This document shows, one piece after another, positions 42,457 through 50,030 of a stretch of 64,000 nucleotides of DNA; position 1 is the stretch's first letter, and the number at the start of each line of letters is the position of its first letter. The stretch comes from an uncultured Acetatifactor sp. Its GTDB lineage: Bacteria > Bacillota > Clostridia > Lachnospirales > Lachnospiraceae. Under the pieces are notes generated by a model. That model ran no database searches. It saw nothing but the letters and a program-made list of their open reading frames with translations, and was not told the origin of the DNA. The stretch lies in assembly GCF_910585425.1 (NCBI RefSeq), contig NZ_CAJUCP010000015.1, forward strand, positions 1-64,000. The letters run 5' to 3'. The translations under genes and the position numbers were made by a program.

Positions 42457-43269
42457 ATGAAAAAGAGAGTTGTGATTGCTTTGCTGACAGGATTGGTCAT
42501 TGCATCCCTTGCAGGGTGTGGAACAAAGACAGAGGCAACAGGCCAGGAGGTTCCTGAAAGCAGTAGTGCTGTTGAAAGTGAAGCAGAGGCAGATGGTTCA
42601 GTTGCTGATGAAAGCACAAGTGAAGAAGTTATTGGAGATGATGCTGATGAGCCGAGTGATTTTGCTGGTGCAGAGAACGAGAGCATTGTTCTGTATGCGG
42701 AGATTGAGAAGTATCCGAGTCTTTCACCGTTAAAGGATTTAGAGTATGAATCTGCAAATGGAATTCTTGATGCAGCAGAGGATATAGTCATCTACAATGG
42801 AGATGGGTTTGAAGTTGGATATATCAAAAGTGGTTCTACTATTTTAGTAACGGAATATGGTTTAAATGCTTTAGCAAGATTCAAAAACCCCATTGATGGA
42901 ACAGATTACGATTACTTGTATGTGACAAAGGACTATATAAGAGATGGCGATTTAGTTGCACTTACCACTACAGAGCTTGAAACAATGATTAAAGAAAGCC
43001 TTGGAAACCGCAACTATGATGCTCCTGTATTTGCAGAACCTACAGAGGATATGGAGTTGTATGAATTCAGGATTCCTATGTATTATGATCCTGAGACAGA
43101 CACACCTGTCTACTGGGTATATGAATATTATGATAGGGCAGATGTTTCAATCCTGTCGCATAAAACCTATTCTGTAGCCTGTACAGAAGATACAGATGAT
43201 TACATTATCTGTCAGATTTACTATAAGGACTTGATTACAGATGAAGAATTCAATAACTATGGGCATTGA
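42457..43269 (+). CDS. Putative lipoprotein (270 aa)
   Basis: The signal peptide MKKRVVIALLTGLVIASLAGC ends in a lipobox with the modified Cys at residue 21, followed by a Ser/Glu-rich linker. The mature domain (about residues 75-270) includes GDGFEVGYIKSGSTILVTEY and FRIPMYYDPETDTPVYWVYE. No known fold is recognised. ATG 42457 follows TATGAGGAGGAAGAAA. Base composition is AT-rich compared with flanking core genes, consistent with acquired DNA. An open stretch continues in the same frame beyond the stop. Confidence 0.8.
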   Translation: MKKRVVIALLTGLVIASLAGCGTKTEATGQEVPESSSAVESEAEADGSVADESTSEEVIGDDADEPSDFAGAENESIVLYAEIEKYPSLSPLKDLEYESANGILDAAEDIVIYNGDGFEVGYIKSGSTILVTEYGLNALARFKNPIDGTDYDYLYVTKDYIRDGDLVALTTTELETMIKESLGNRNYDAPVFAEPTEDMELYEFRIPMYYDPETDTPVYWVYEYYDRADVSILSHKTYSVACTEDTDDYIICQIYYKDLITDEEFNNYGH

Positions 43270-43476
43270 TATGAATGGTCTGGAGGTTGTGGAAACAAAA
43301 ATGCAGAAGAAGCAACAATGGACACAAATGTCGTAAACAGTTCTGTTTCAGAAGAGGAACAGATAAAAGAAAATGAAACAGAAGAAACACAGTCTTTTAC
43401 ATCTGTGAAAGAGGAAATGAAACGAGCAAGCCGCATGAGCAATAGCTGTAATAGGATCAGGAATCTAAAAGAATGA
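43270..43476 (+). pseudogene. In-frame 68-codon extension resembling a second lipoprotein start
   Basis: Directly after the TGA of the lipoprotein, the same frame continues YEWSGGCGNKNAEEA, through an acidic Glu/Thr-rich linker, to a stop at 43474. The GGCGN and acidic linker look like the start of another mature lipoprotein, without its signal peptide. It is probably a gene remnant; stop-codon read-through is a less likely reading. Confidence 0.45.
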
Positions 43477-43496
43477 TTCCTGGTTCTTCTTTTTGC
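43454..43496 (+). terminator. Terminator after the lipoprotein region
   Basis: CAGGAATC pairs with GATTCCTG, extended by weaker pairs, followed by TTCTTCTTTTT. Confidence 0.6.
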
Positions 43497-43513
43497 TGAT
43501 TTTAGAACTTTTT

Positions 43514-43548
43514 GTGAAACCTTTCGAAGCTTCCCATGCTCCCTTATA
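43514..43548 (+). promoter_or_regulatory. ECF-like promoter motif, copy 1
   Basis: GTGAAACCTTT (43514-43524) and ATGCTCCCTTATA (43536-43548) are spaced exactly as in copy 2 at 44161-44195. TGAAAC is like the -35 of ECF sigma factors. It ends 43 bases before the GTG start of the next gene. Confidence 0.6.
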
Positions 43549-43591
43549 CAAAGAAAAGGAACGAGTTCATTTCAGGAGGGAGAGATTCTTT

Positions 43592-44125
43592 GTGGACGGA
43601 AGAAAATTATCAGGGATGCTCCATGAAATTCTGCAGTCCGGTTTTTTTCTGGAAAGCTGCAGCTTTACAGGACAACAGCTAAGGGCAGGGGACCACCGGG
43701 CCTGCCTTTTGCAGAGCATGATGCTCCTGGACGCCAGATATGTGCCAGGCTTTGTGCTGAGCGGTTTTTCGGAGGATTCCGTATCGGAGTATGCGCGGAG
43801 CATACGGGAGGTTTACGGCGACAAACAGAGCAACATGCTCAGATCCGTAATCCAATACCTGACGGATGCCTTTCCGGAGAGGAATCGGCATCTGAAAAAA
43901 ATCAGCATTCCTATTGTGGCCTACATTGCGGATATGGCAATGGACGAGGGGATAGAGCCCCTGTCCTTCAGGCGGTGGTGGGACTTCTTTACCCAGGAGG
44001 ATCCCCTGTTTGAGGCCTACAGGACATTCTGCGGCAGCGGCTCCGGGGAGCGGGAAAAAATCTACGGGAGGCTGGCAGTCATGGCAAAGAGCTTTGCCGC
44101 TTACCACGGAATCAAGAGCCCATAA
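43592..44125 (+). CDS. Hypothetical protein with GTG start (177 aa)
   Basis: A soluble helical protein beginning MDGRKLSGMLHEILQSGFFL, with later segments GFSEDSVSEYARSIREVYG and FFTQEDPLFEAYRTFCGSG. GTG 43592 follows TTTCAGGAGGGAGAGATTCT, a strong ribosome site. The upstream open frame crosses the promoter motif and is not part of the gene. No domain is recognised. It is expressed from the first ECF-like promoter, 43 bases upstream, and may belong to the regulon of the nearby sigma-factor fusion. Confidence 0.7.
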   Translation: MDGRKLSGMLHEILQSGFFLESCSFTGQQLRAGDHRACLLQSMMLLDARYVPGFVLSGFSEDSVSEYARSIREVYGDKQSNMLRSVIQYLTDAFPERNRHLKKISIPIVAYIADMAMDEGIEPLSFRRWWDFFTQEDPLFEAYRTFCGSGSGEREKIYGRLAVMAKSFAAYHGIKSP

Positions 44126-44160
44126 AAAATTTTTAAAAAACCTAAAAAAATTGAATTTAG

Positions 44161-44195
44161 GTGAAACCTTTTTGAGAAAGGGATGCTCCCTTATA
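44161..44195 (+). promoter_or_regulatory. ECF-like promoter motif, copy 2
   Basis: GTGAAACCTTT (44161-44171) and ATGCTCCCTTATA (44183-44195) repeat copy 1 with identical 22-base register, while the sequence between differs. It lies 49 bases before the start of the next gene. Confidence 0.6.
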
Positions 44196-44244
44196 TAACA
44201 GGATGAAAAACCTGAAAAAACGAACAGAGAAAAGGAGAAAAATC

Positions 44245-44649
44245 ATGTTACCATTTATGAAAAGCGACATCGGGACAGTAAAGCAGAGGATAAGGAAACC
44301 AGCAATCACGGCAGGCCTGTTCTTCGGGGTGCTGCTGCTGGATGTGATATTCAGGCAGCACCGGTTGGGATATTTTCTGACCCACGAGCTCCTGGGCTCC
44401 ATCTTGACAAGCTTCATGATAGGAGGCCTCTGGTATGGGAAAAGGGTCATGGCAGAGGTGGGGAGAGCGCCCGTCGATGAAGAGACAGGCGAAGAGCTGC
44501 ATCCCGGCGGCTTCAACGGAAGCGCATTCCGGCTGGCTGTGGCGATACTCGTGGGGGCTACGGTAGGGGCCGTGTTTTTCGCTGTCGATACCATAAGGCT
44601 GATATGCAGAGTTTTCACTTTTTCCGAATCTTTTTCCGGAGATTGCTGA
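44245..44649 (+). CDS. Small membrane protein (134 aa)
   Basis: Three hydrophobic segments are visible: PAITAGLFFGVLLLDVIF, FLTHELLGSILTSFMIGGLWY and RLAVAILVGATVGAVFFAVD. The N-terminus is basic. ATG 44245 follows AAAGGAGAAAAATC; ATG 44203 would lie only 7 bases from the promoter motif, so it is less likely. The 3' end overlaps the convergent HTH gene by 35 bases. The function is unknown; the shared promoter motif links it to the 43.6-kb gene. Confidence 0.7.
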   Translation: MLPFMKSDIGTVKQRIRKPAITAGLFFGVLLLDVIFRQHRLGYFLTHELLGSILTSFMIGGLWYGKRVMAEVGRAPVDEETGEELHPGGFNGSAFRLAVAILVGATVGAVFFAVDTIRLICRVFTFSESFSGDC

Positions 44650-44887
44650 TTTCCGCTTTCCGCTGGTTTACGGATGCCGATTCGTCTTCCGTTGCATGGA
44701 ACCGCAGGATGTCCTCTACCCCGCAGTCCAGGATCAGGCACAATTCGTTCAGAGTGTTGGAGCTTATGGGTTCCCCGTGCCCCATCCTCCGCAAGGTATT
44801 GCTGCTCATCCCCCAATGGTAGATAAGCTGGTACTTGGTGATGCCGCGCTTTTCCATGGTAGACCATAATGGCTCATAAGAAATCAT
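44615..44887 (-). CDS. XRE-type HTH regulator (90 aa)
   Basis: A compact Cro/CI helix-turn-helix protein: MISYEPLWSTMEKRGITKYQ, then LIYHWGMSSNTLRRMGHGEP, and SSNTLNELCLILDCGVEDIL. A charged tail follows, NLRKKIRKK. The second ATG (44887) is chosen because GGAGG lies 9 bases before it; ATG 44893 is only 3 bases away. A truncated paralogue lies at 42068-42181. The shared upstream box suggests self-regulation. Confidence 0.85.
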   Translation of the reverse strand: MISYEPLWSTMEKRGITKYQLIYHWGMSSNTLRRMGHGEPISSNTLNELCLILDCGVEDILRFHATEDESASVNQRKAEISNLRKKIRKK

Positions 44888-44914
44888 TTCCATAGACCTC
44901 CGGGTGCAGTGAAT

Positions 44915-44955
44915 TTTTACAGCTTCATTTTAGTATCAATATAAAATATTGCCAA
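44915..44955. promoter_or_regulatory. Upstream box shared with the truncated regulator copy
   Basis: TTCATTTTAGTATCAAT, then TAAAATATT, matches the region at about 42222-42253 upstream of the truncated copy. On the minus strand it contains TTGATA, a possible -35. The gap on to 45150 also holds a short frame reading PVIIVAAVAVLAAAAG before a stop, possibly the tail of a lost membrane protein. Confidence 0.5.
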
Positions 44956-44998
44956 TTCATTATATTTTATACATGCTATTTATTGCTTATATACCCAC

Positions 44999-45027
44999 TT
45001 GCGCCGTATGGCAAGGCGCGCTATAAT
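44999..45027 (+). promoter_or_regulatory. Promoter of the sigma-factor fusion gene
   Basis: TTGCGC (44999-45004) and TATAAT (45022-45027) have a 17-base spacer. A GGCAGT/ACTGCC hairpin follows in the leader. Confidence 0.65.
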
Positions 45028-45150
45028 CTATAGGGGCAGTAAGGAACTGCCAATTCCCAGCAGCGCCCCTGTCATCATCGTGGCGGCGGTGGCCGTGCTG
45101 GCAGCGGCAGCAGGATAAGAACCATACTACATTATGAGGGAGAGGATTTT

Positions 45151-48084
45151 ATGGAACCGACAAAGGAATTGAAACAGGCAGTGAGGAGCTACAGAGAGGG
45201 AAACAAACAGGCCTTCACCATGCTCTATGAGGAATCCAGTAAGTATGTCTACACCTGTATCTATAAGGTCATGGGCGGCAATGACAATGCCCAGGATACG
45301 GTCTGCGACATCATGCAGGACACCTATGTGGAAATCAGCAAGAAAATCGACCAGCTGGGCGATGAGGACAGCTTCCTCTCCTGGGCGGGGACCATCGCCA
45401 CCAGGAAGTGCTACGCATGGCTGAAGAAGAACAAAAAGTACGTGCTCCTGAACGAGGAGGACGACACTTTTGTAAACCTTGCGGACGATGACGACATCAT
45501 CCCGGAAGGAATCATGCAGGACAGGGAAAAACAGCGACTGGTCAGGGAAATCATCGACACCCGGCTCACTCAGATGCAGAAGCTCTGCATCATCGCGTAT
45601 TACTACAACGAGCAGAAGCAGTCGGAGATCGCAAAGGAGCTGGGCATTCCGGAGAACACGGTGAAGACCAACTTGTCCAGGGCAAAGGCGAAGATCAAAG
45701 ACGGCGTGCTGAATCTGGAGAAGAGGCAGGGCACAAGGCTCTACAGCGCGGCCCCGGTGCTGCTGGTGCTTTTCCAGGAGGACGTCTCCGCCTGTGCCGT
45801 GCCCGTGTCCGTCACGGCAGCCGTGCAGGGTTCTGTGGCTGCGGCCGGGAAAATGGGGATGAAGCATCTGCTCGGGAAAATGGCGGAGGCGTCCGCAAAG
45901 GCAAAGGTGACCGCTGGAGCCGTAGGCGCCGGGGCGGTGATCGCCGTGGGCACCGCCGCCTATGTGGCCATGCAGGACAAGGGGGAATCCTGGGAGGAAG
46001 AGTTCCGGGATTATCTGCTTAGAAGCGACAGGGCAGCAGGATTCGACTTAAATGATTTTGAGGAGGACGGGATACCGGAGCTGATCGTGCTGAACCAGGA
46101 CGGATCCATATCGATACGCTACAGTGATGTGTATGAGGAGCCCACCGCCTTTGAGTTTGACGCTGTGGAAGAAGTAGATCTTCCTGGCTTCCAAGAAAAA
46201 AAGGTCTATCACTATGGATATGACGTGAACGTGGACCGTATATTGAGGCTGTGCGAGACGCTTGCCACCACTGAGAGCGGGCAAGAGGGCTATAACCATG
46301 GATTTGCCTCTACAGAGTTCCAAAATGGAGAGTGTGAAATCAAGGAGGCGATTACCTGCGTCTTTGAGGCGGATACCCACCCGATCAGCTGGAGCTATGA
46401 CCGCATAGGGTTGGAGGGGGAAGTAAAGATTCCCCAGCTGTTCGCGGATGGCTATACCCATGAAGCATATCAGAGATTCAATGTGATAGAGTACACGGAC
46501 ATCACGAAGCGGGACATTGATGAGAGGTTCCGGGAGTTCAAGGAAAATGGCAATCGGGAAAGGGCATGGAACGATGACAGTGACGAAGTCATGGAGAGCT
46601 TGAATATGATGCAGGAGCCGGGGGCTCTGGAGGAGAGGATGGATGACTCGGCCATTGTGGAGATATACAATCAGATGTCCTATGATGATGCTGTGGAATT
46701 CCTGAAATCCCAAAAATCTTCAGGATCCCGGGAGAACCGGGAGACGGAAGAGTCCCCGAAGCCGCAGGAAACGCCTGCCGGGGAAACAGAGATTGCTTTG
46801 TCTGAGGACGAGCAGGAAAGTCTGCGGGTGCTGGTAAGCATGATGACGATAAACAGTTACTTTTTTGACGGAGATGTGCATGGGAAATCCTACCCCGTCA
46901 GTGACGTTGATGCCAATATGAGGCTGATTGATATCCTGGGGTGTTTCTCGTTGGGAAATGATTCCTATGGGAGTTATTTACCTGCAATGGCTTCACAGAG
47001 CCTGACATTAGAAAAGTTTTTTGACATTGATGATATAAAGTCTTACTTAAATCATGTATTCGGGATAAAGGATGCGGATATCTCCGCATATTGCAAAGGG
47101 GACGATGTCGTATTGGGCATGGCGATCGACCCGATGATGGAAGAAGAGAACGTGATCGACAGCGCGGTTCTGGTTTCAGAGGGGACGTACAGGATATCCG
47201 GCACATATCTTTTTTCGGAAGACGCAGACGTCCCTGAGAATGTATTTCCGTATATCCTTACCATTGCGAAAAACGATGCCAGTCCCTTTGGATTCCAGGT
47301 GCTTTCCATGGAGTTCGGAGAGGAAGCGTCAGGGAATCGCGAAGAGCCGGGGCAGGCATCCGGCGGGGACGGCTCGCTTAGCGATATCCTGCTCAACCCC
47401 TCGGGAAACAGCAGCTATTATCTCCAGGAGATAGAATACGGCAAGCTGTACTTTGCGCTGCTGGATATCGACCAGGATGGGGAAGATGAGATTATGCTCG
47501 GGACCACCGACACCTTTGACTATTACGAAAAGCCTATCTGGATCACCATATTCAATGTCCTGAAATATGACAGGAGCACAGGGGAGGTGTGGGACTTTGA
47601 CGGAGATAACGTATATCAGCCTCTGGACGCAAATTCCTGGCATTGCTATGACACAGGAATCTTGACCACAATGGCAGAGGCCGGAGAAGGGCATACCTAT
47701 GCATGGAACCTGTTGACAGGGGAGTTTACGGAAACAGCGGCGGTGAATCCCGATTATAAAACCCTCACTTCAGGAACCGAAATCCCCATTGTCTGGTATG
47801 AGGCAAACCAGGGAAATGTGCAGGCAATGATAACGGGCGGAACTATGGAGGCAGTAGATGTCCCCACGCCATACGGAACTTATTCCACCAACAGGGGCGA
47901 GAAACTGGAATTCTCCGATAACGGCACCGTGAGGGTGTCAGAAGGGGGCTCTCATAAGGATTGTGCATTCACCATTGACGGGGAAGGAAATCTGGTGATC
48001 GACCCTGACGGCGAGGCGCTGGAGGGAACCTACAACGCCCAGACCGATATCATTTGGATTGACAACTTGAAGTTCAGGAGATGA
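45151..48084 (+). CDS. ECF sigma factor fused to a membrane helix and large external domain (977 aa)
   Basis: Residues 8-95 form sigma region 2 (AFTMLYEESSKYVYTCIYKV, then FLSWAGTIATRKCYAWLKKN). Residues 130-190 form region 4, with the helix-turn-helix QKQSEIAKELGIPENTVKTN. An Ala/Gly-rich linker leads to one transmembrane helix at about 252-273 (VTAGAVGAGAVIAVGTAAYV). About 700 residues then lie outside. They carry calcium-loop-like acidic motifs near 301-311 (NDFEEDGIPEL) and 771-781 (DIDQDGEDE), and a Ser/Pro-rich linker near 530-550. ECF factors normally end after about 190 residues and are held by a separate anti-sigma factor. Here the sensor seems to be joined in cis. The ATG follows GAGGGAGAGGATTTT. 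Confidence 0.88.
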   Translation: MEPTKELKQAVRSYREGNKQAFTMLYEESSKYVYTCIYKVMGGNDNAQDTVCDIMQDTYVEISKKIDQLGDEDSFLSWAGTIATRKCYAWLKKNKKYVLLNEEDDTFVNLADDDDIIPEGIMQDREKQRLVREIIDTRLTQMQKLCIIAYYYNEQKQSEIAKELGIPENTVKTNLSRAKAKIKDGVLNLEKRQGTRLYSAAPVLLVLFQEDVSACAVPVSVTAAVQGSVAAAGKMGMKHLLGKMAEASAKAKVTAGAVGAGAVIAVGTAAYVAMQDKGESWEEEFRDYLLRSDRAAGFDLNDFEEDGIPELIVLNQDGSISIRYSDVYEEPTAFEFDAVEEVDLPGFQEKKVYHYGYDVNVDRILRLCETLATTESGQEGYNHGFASTEFQNGECEIKEAITCVFEADTHPISWSYDRIGLEGEVKIPQLFADGYTHEAYQRFNVIEYTDITKRDIDERFREFKENGNRERAWNDDSDEVMESLNMMQEPGALEERMDDSAIVEIYNQMSYDDAVEFLKSQKSSGSRENRETEESPKPQETPAGETEIALSEDEQESLRVLVSMMTINSYFFDGDVHGKSYPVSDVDANMRLIDILGCFSLGNDSYGSYLPAMASQSLTLEKFFDIDDIKSYLNHVFGIKDADISAYCKGDDVVLGMAIDPMMEEENVIDSAVLVSEGTYRISGTYLFSEDADVPENVFPYILTIAKNDASPFGFQVLSMEFGEEASGNREEPGQASGGDGSLSDILLNPSGNSSYYLQEIEYGKLYFALLDIDQDGEDEIMLGTTDTFDYYEKPIWITIFNVLKYDRSTGEVWDFDGDNVYQPLDANSWHCYDTGILTTMAEAGEGHTYAWNLLTGEFTETAAVNPDYKTLTSGTEIPIVWYEANQGNVQAMITGGTMEAVDVPTPYGTYSTNRGEKLEFSDNGTVRVSEGGSHKDCAFTIDGEGNLVIDPDGEALEGTYNAQTDIIWIDNLKFRR

Positions 48085-48111
48085 AGCCTGAAAAAAGAGC
48101 GGAGGGATAGG

Positions 48112-48366
48112 ATGGAGATATCCGGGACAGTACAGGGGGAGCCCACGCTGCTGGAAAACTGCTGCGTCTTCTCCGTAGAGGGGAGGGACGGCCTGTACCT
48201 GATCTTGTCAACTGACAGGCAGGCGGTAAAGGATCATATTTTTATCGAAAGGGGACAGGAGGTACAGGTGATCGGCAGCAGATTGGAGCAGGGGAGCTTT
48301 CGGGGAATTTTTTTGACCGAAAGGGCAAAGATTGAAGTCAAAAGGTTTGAATCAGACGGGGAGTAA
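48112..48366 (+). CDS. Small OB-fold-like hypothetical protein (84 aa)
   Basis: The 84-residue product is beta-rich: MEISGTVQGEPTLLENCCVF, EGRDGLYLILSTDRQ and FIERGQEVQVIGSRLEQGSF. The pattern fits a small OB-fold protein, but this is only a visual impression. The ATG follows GGAGGGATAGG. It lies 27 bases after the sigma fusion gene and is probably co-transcribed. No function is known. Confidence 0.65.
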   Translation: MEISGTVQGEPTLLENCCVFSVEGRDGLYLILSTDRQAVKDHIFIERGQEVQVIGSRLEQGSFRGIFLTERAKIEVKRFESDGE

Positions 48367-48457
48367 TCTTGTGTATTATGCTTCTGGTTTGTTTTTGGGA
48401 GAAATGGGCAGAGGATATGCGGGGTTGCCCCTGGACAATCGATATAACGACGAATTT

Positions 48458-48480
48458 CCGAATAGCCTGTGAGGGTAATC
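48458..48480 (+). repeat. Right copy of the 23-bp direct repeat
   Basis: CCGAATAGCCTGTGAGGG followed by TAATC, one mismatch from the copy at 41973-41995 and in the same orientation. Confidence 0.85.
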
Positions 48481-48492
48481 CGAGCAGACATG

Positions 48493-48526
48493 AAAAGCGC
48501 CCTCTGCCGTGGCTGGCAGGGGGCGC
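48493..48526 (-). terminator. Terminator of the minus-strand sugar cluster
   Basis: GCGCCCTCTGCC (48497-48508) pairs with GGCAGGGGGCGC (48515-48526) with one G-T pair. On the minus strand the stem is followed by TTTT. Confidence 0.75.
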
Positions 48527-48583
48527 GGTTTCATGCTTCCGTAGCCGAGCGGTGGAAGCGGCGTGTACATGCCATAGGGCGTG

Positions 48584-50008
48584 TCAGCTTAAGTCCAGAC
48601 AGGCAAATCCCATTAAATCGGCGAAGGCGGCAATCTCCCCTGCCCAGTTGCCGTCAGTCAGGGCATAGTGCTGAGTGACTCCGAACTCCAACAGCCTTCC
48701 GAAGAATTCCGTGGCCGGTATCCTGGATTTTAAGAGGCCATGGGAATATCCCGCAAGAAAATGTTCACATTCCAGAGCGTCCACCACGCCTACGGCAATC
48801 TTGAAGGAGGAGCCGTCCTGAGAAATGTGGACCATGGTCTTTTCGCCCGCGCCAATGAGATTCCAGGTAAAGGGCGCTCCGGCATGCCTGTAATTCGTTC
48901 TGGCGAAGCGGGTGTCTTCGGAAATCAGAGTCTTGCTCCCGGGATTGGTGTAATCCTGAGGGCCCGCATGTCCCGCCGCAAAGGTATCGTCCTCATAGTT
49001 GATGTAGAAGGGTTCGATAAAGTTTACCGGCTGGCCGGAGAGCTTGTTCAGGATATAGCAGGCCAGCCCGGCGCCGATATCGCCTTCCGGCACCACCATT
49101 ACGTCCTCTGTGCCGGGGCAGGGGGTGAAGCCGGGGCGGAGGCCTACCTTGGAGAGCAAAGTGGCATCTATGTCATTCAGCACCAGAAGCTCCACCTCGT
49201 GACGCCTCGCCAGCTTCTCCAGGGCCAGGGAGGCGGCCACGGAGGCGTGCATTTTGTCGGGCTTTACAGTGCCGTCGCTCTCGTATTTGTCCAGGATAGA
49301 TGTCATGGCAGCTTCCACTGTCTCTTCGGGAAGGGCATCGATTTCATCGAGGAGCTGAATCACGGAGAGAAAACGCAGCTCCGGCCCCATCTCCGTGAAC
49401 AGAGCATAGGGATCCACATAGGTGGCCCACATGACTTCGTTGTAGGAGGCCAGCAGGCCGAAACTGGTCTGCCGCAGCTCGCTTCTCAGGGCACAGATCC
49501 TGGCGAAGCGCATAGTCTCCTCCATGACCTTTTCCATGGGGCCTATGACCTGCCGCAGCAGGGGACGGTGGAAACGGGCAATGGAGCCGGAGGCTTCCTG
49601 GCTGCCTACCAGGCCTCCTGCCGCCAGGAACTCCACGAAGCGGTCCTCGGTCATGGAATCGGAAAAACGCTGCTTCGGCAGGACGATGGTGGCGAAAAGG
49701 ACGGGGACAGGAGGCATATCCCGCAGGAAACGGATCCATGCGAAATCGTCAGACCATGAGAGGAAAGAAGCGAATATCATGTCGGCATGGCCCTTTGTGA
49801 AAGCGTCCATGGCCGCTGCAAGGTCTTCTCTGGTGTATACTACACCGGGGAAAATCAGTTCGGCATGCTCCAGACGTTTGCACAGGTCGTCGGCCACCAG
49901 TCCCTTGCGCCTGTAGAAGAAGCCGTGTTCCGTGTCCGCTCCCAGGTCATGGAAACGGGGGGTGGATATGAGCAGAATGCCGATGACGGGTTGTTTCAGT
50001 TTTTTCAT
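48584..50008 (-). CDS. Sugar isomerase, L-fucose/L-arabinose isomerase family (474 aa)
   Basis: The fold family of FucI/AraA converts an aldose to a ketose with a divalent metal. The N-terminal region KQPVIGILLISTPRFHDLG, the long central domain, and C-terminal VPEGDIGAGLACYILNKLSG with TWNLIGAGEKTMVHIS are consistent. The ATG at 50008 is chosen: GAAAGGATTCTTAT precedes it and the frame further upstream lacks conserved sequence. It follows the RpiR gene by 22 bases in a cluster with a ROK kinase and a phosphomannose-isomerase-like protein. The actual sugar is unknown. Confidence 0.8.
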   Translation of the reverse strand: MKKLKQPVIGILLISTPRFHDLGADTEHGFFYRRKGLVADDLCKRLEHAELIFPGVVYTREDLAAAMDAFTKGHADMIFASFLSWSDDFAWIRFLRDMPPVPVLFATIVLPKQRFSDSMTEDRFVEFLAAGGLVGSQEASGSIARFHRPLLRQVIGPMEKVMEETMRFARICALRSELRQTSFGLLASYNEVMWATYVDPYALFTEMGPELRFLSVIQLLDEIDALPEETVEAAMTSILDKYESDGTVKPDKMHASVAASLALEKLARRHEVELLVLNDIDATLLSKVGLRPGFTPCPGTEDVMVVPEGDIGAGLACYILNKLSGQPVNFIEPFYINYEDDTFAAGHAGPQDYTNPGSKTLISEDTRFARTNYRHAGAPFTWNLIGAGEKTMVHISQDGSSFKIAVGVVDALECEHFLAGYSHGLLKSRIPATEFFGRLLEFGVTQHYALTDGNWAGEIAAFADLMGFACLDLS

Positions 50009-50030
50009 ATAAGAATCCTTTCCCACACGC

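Noticed and set aside
43493..43591. N-terminal extension of the 177-residue protein from a TTG start
   Set aside because: It translates through the ECF-like promoter motif; the GTG at 43592 has a strong ribosome site.
48535..48570. tRNA-like GCTTCC/GGAAGC hairpin with GTAGCCGAGCGG
   Set aside because: No complete cloverleaf, anticodon arm or T-arm can be folded.
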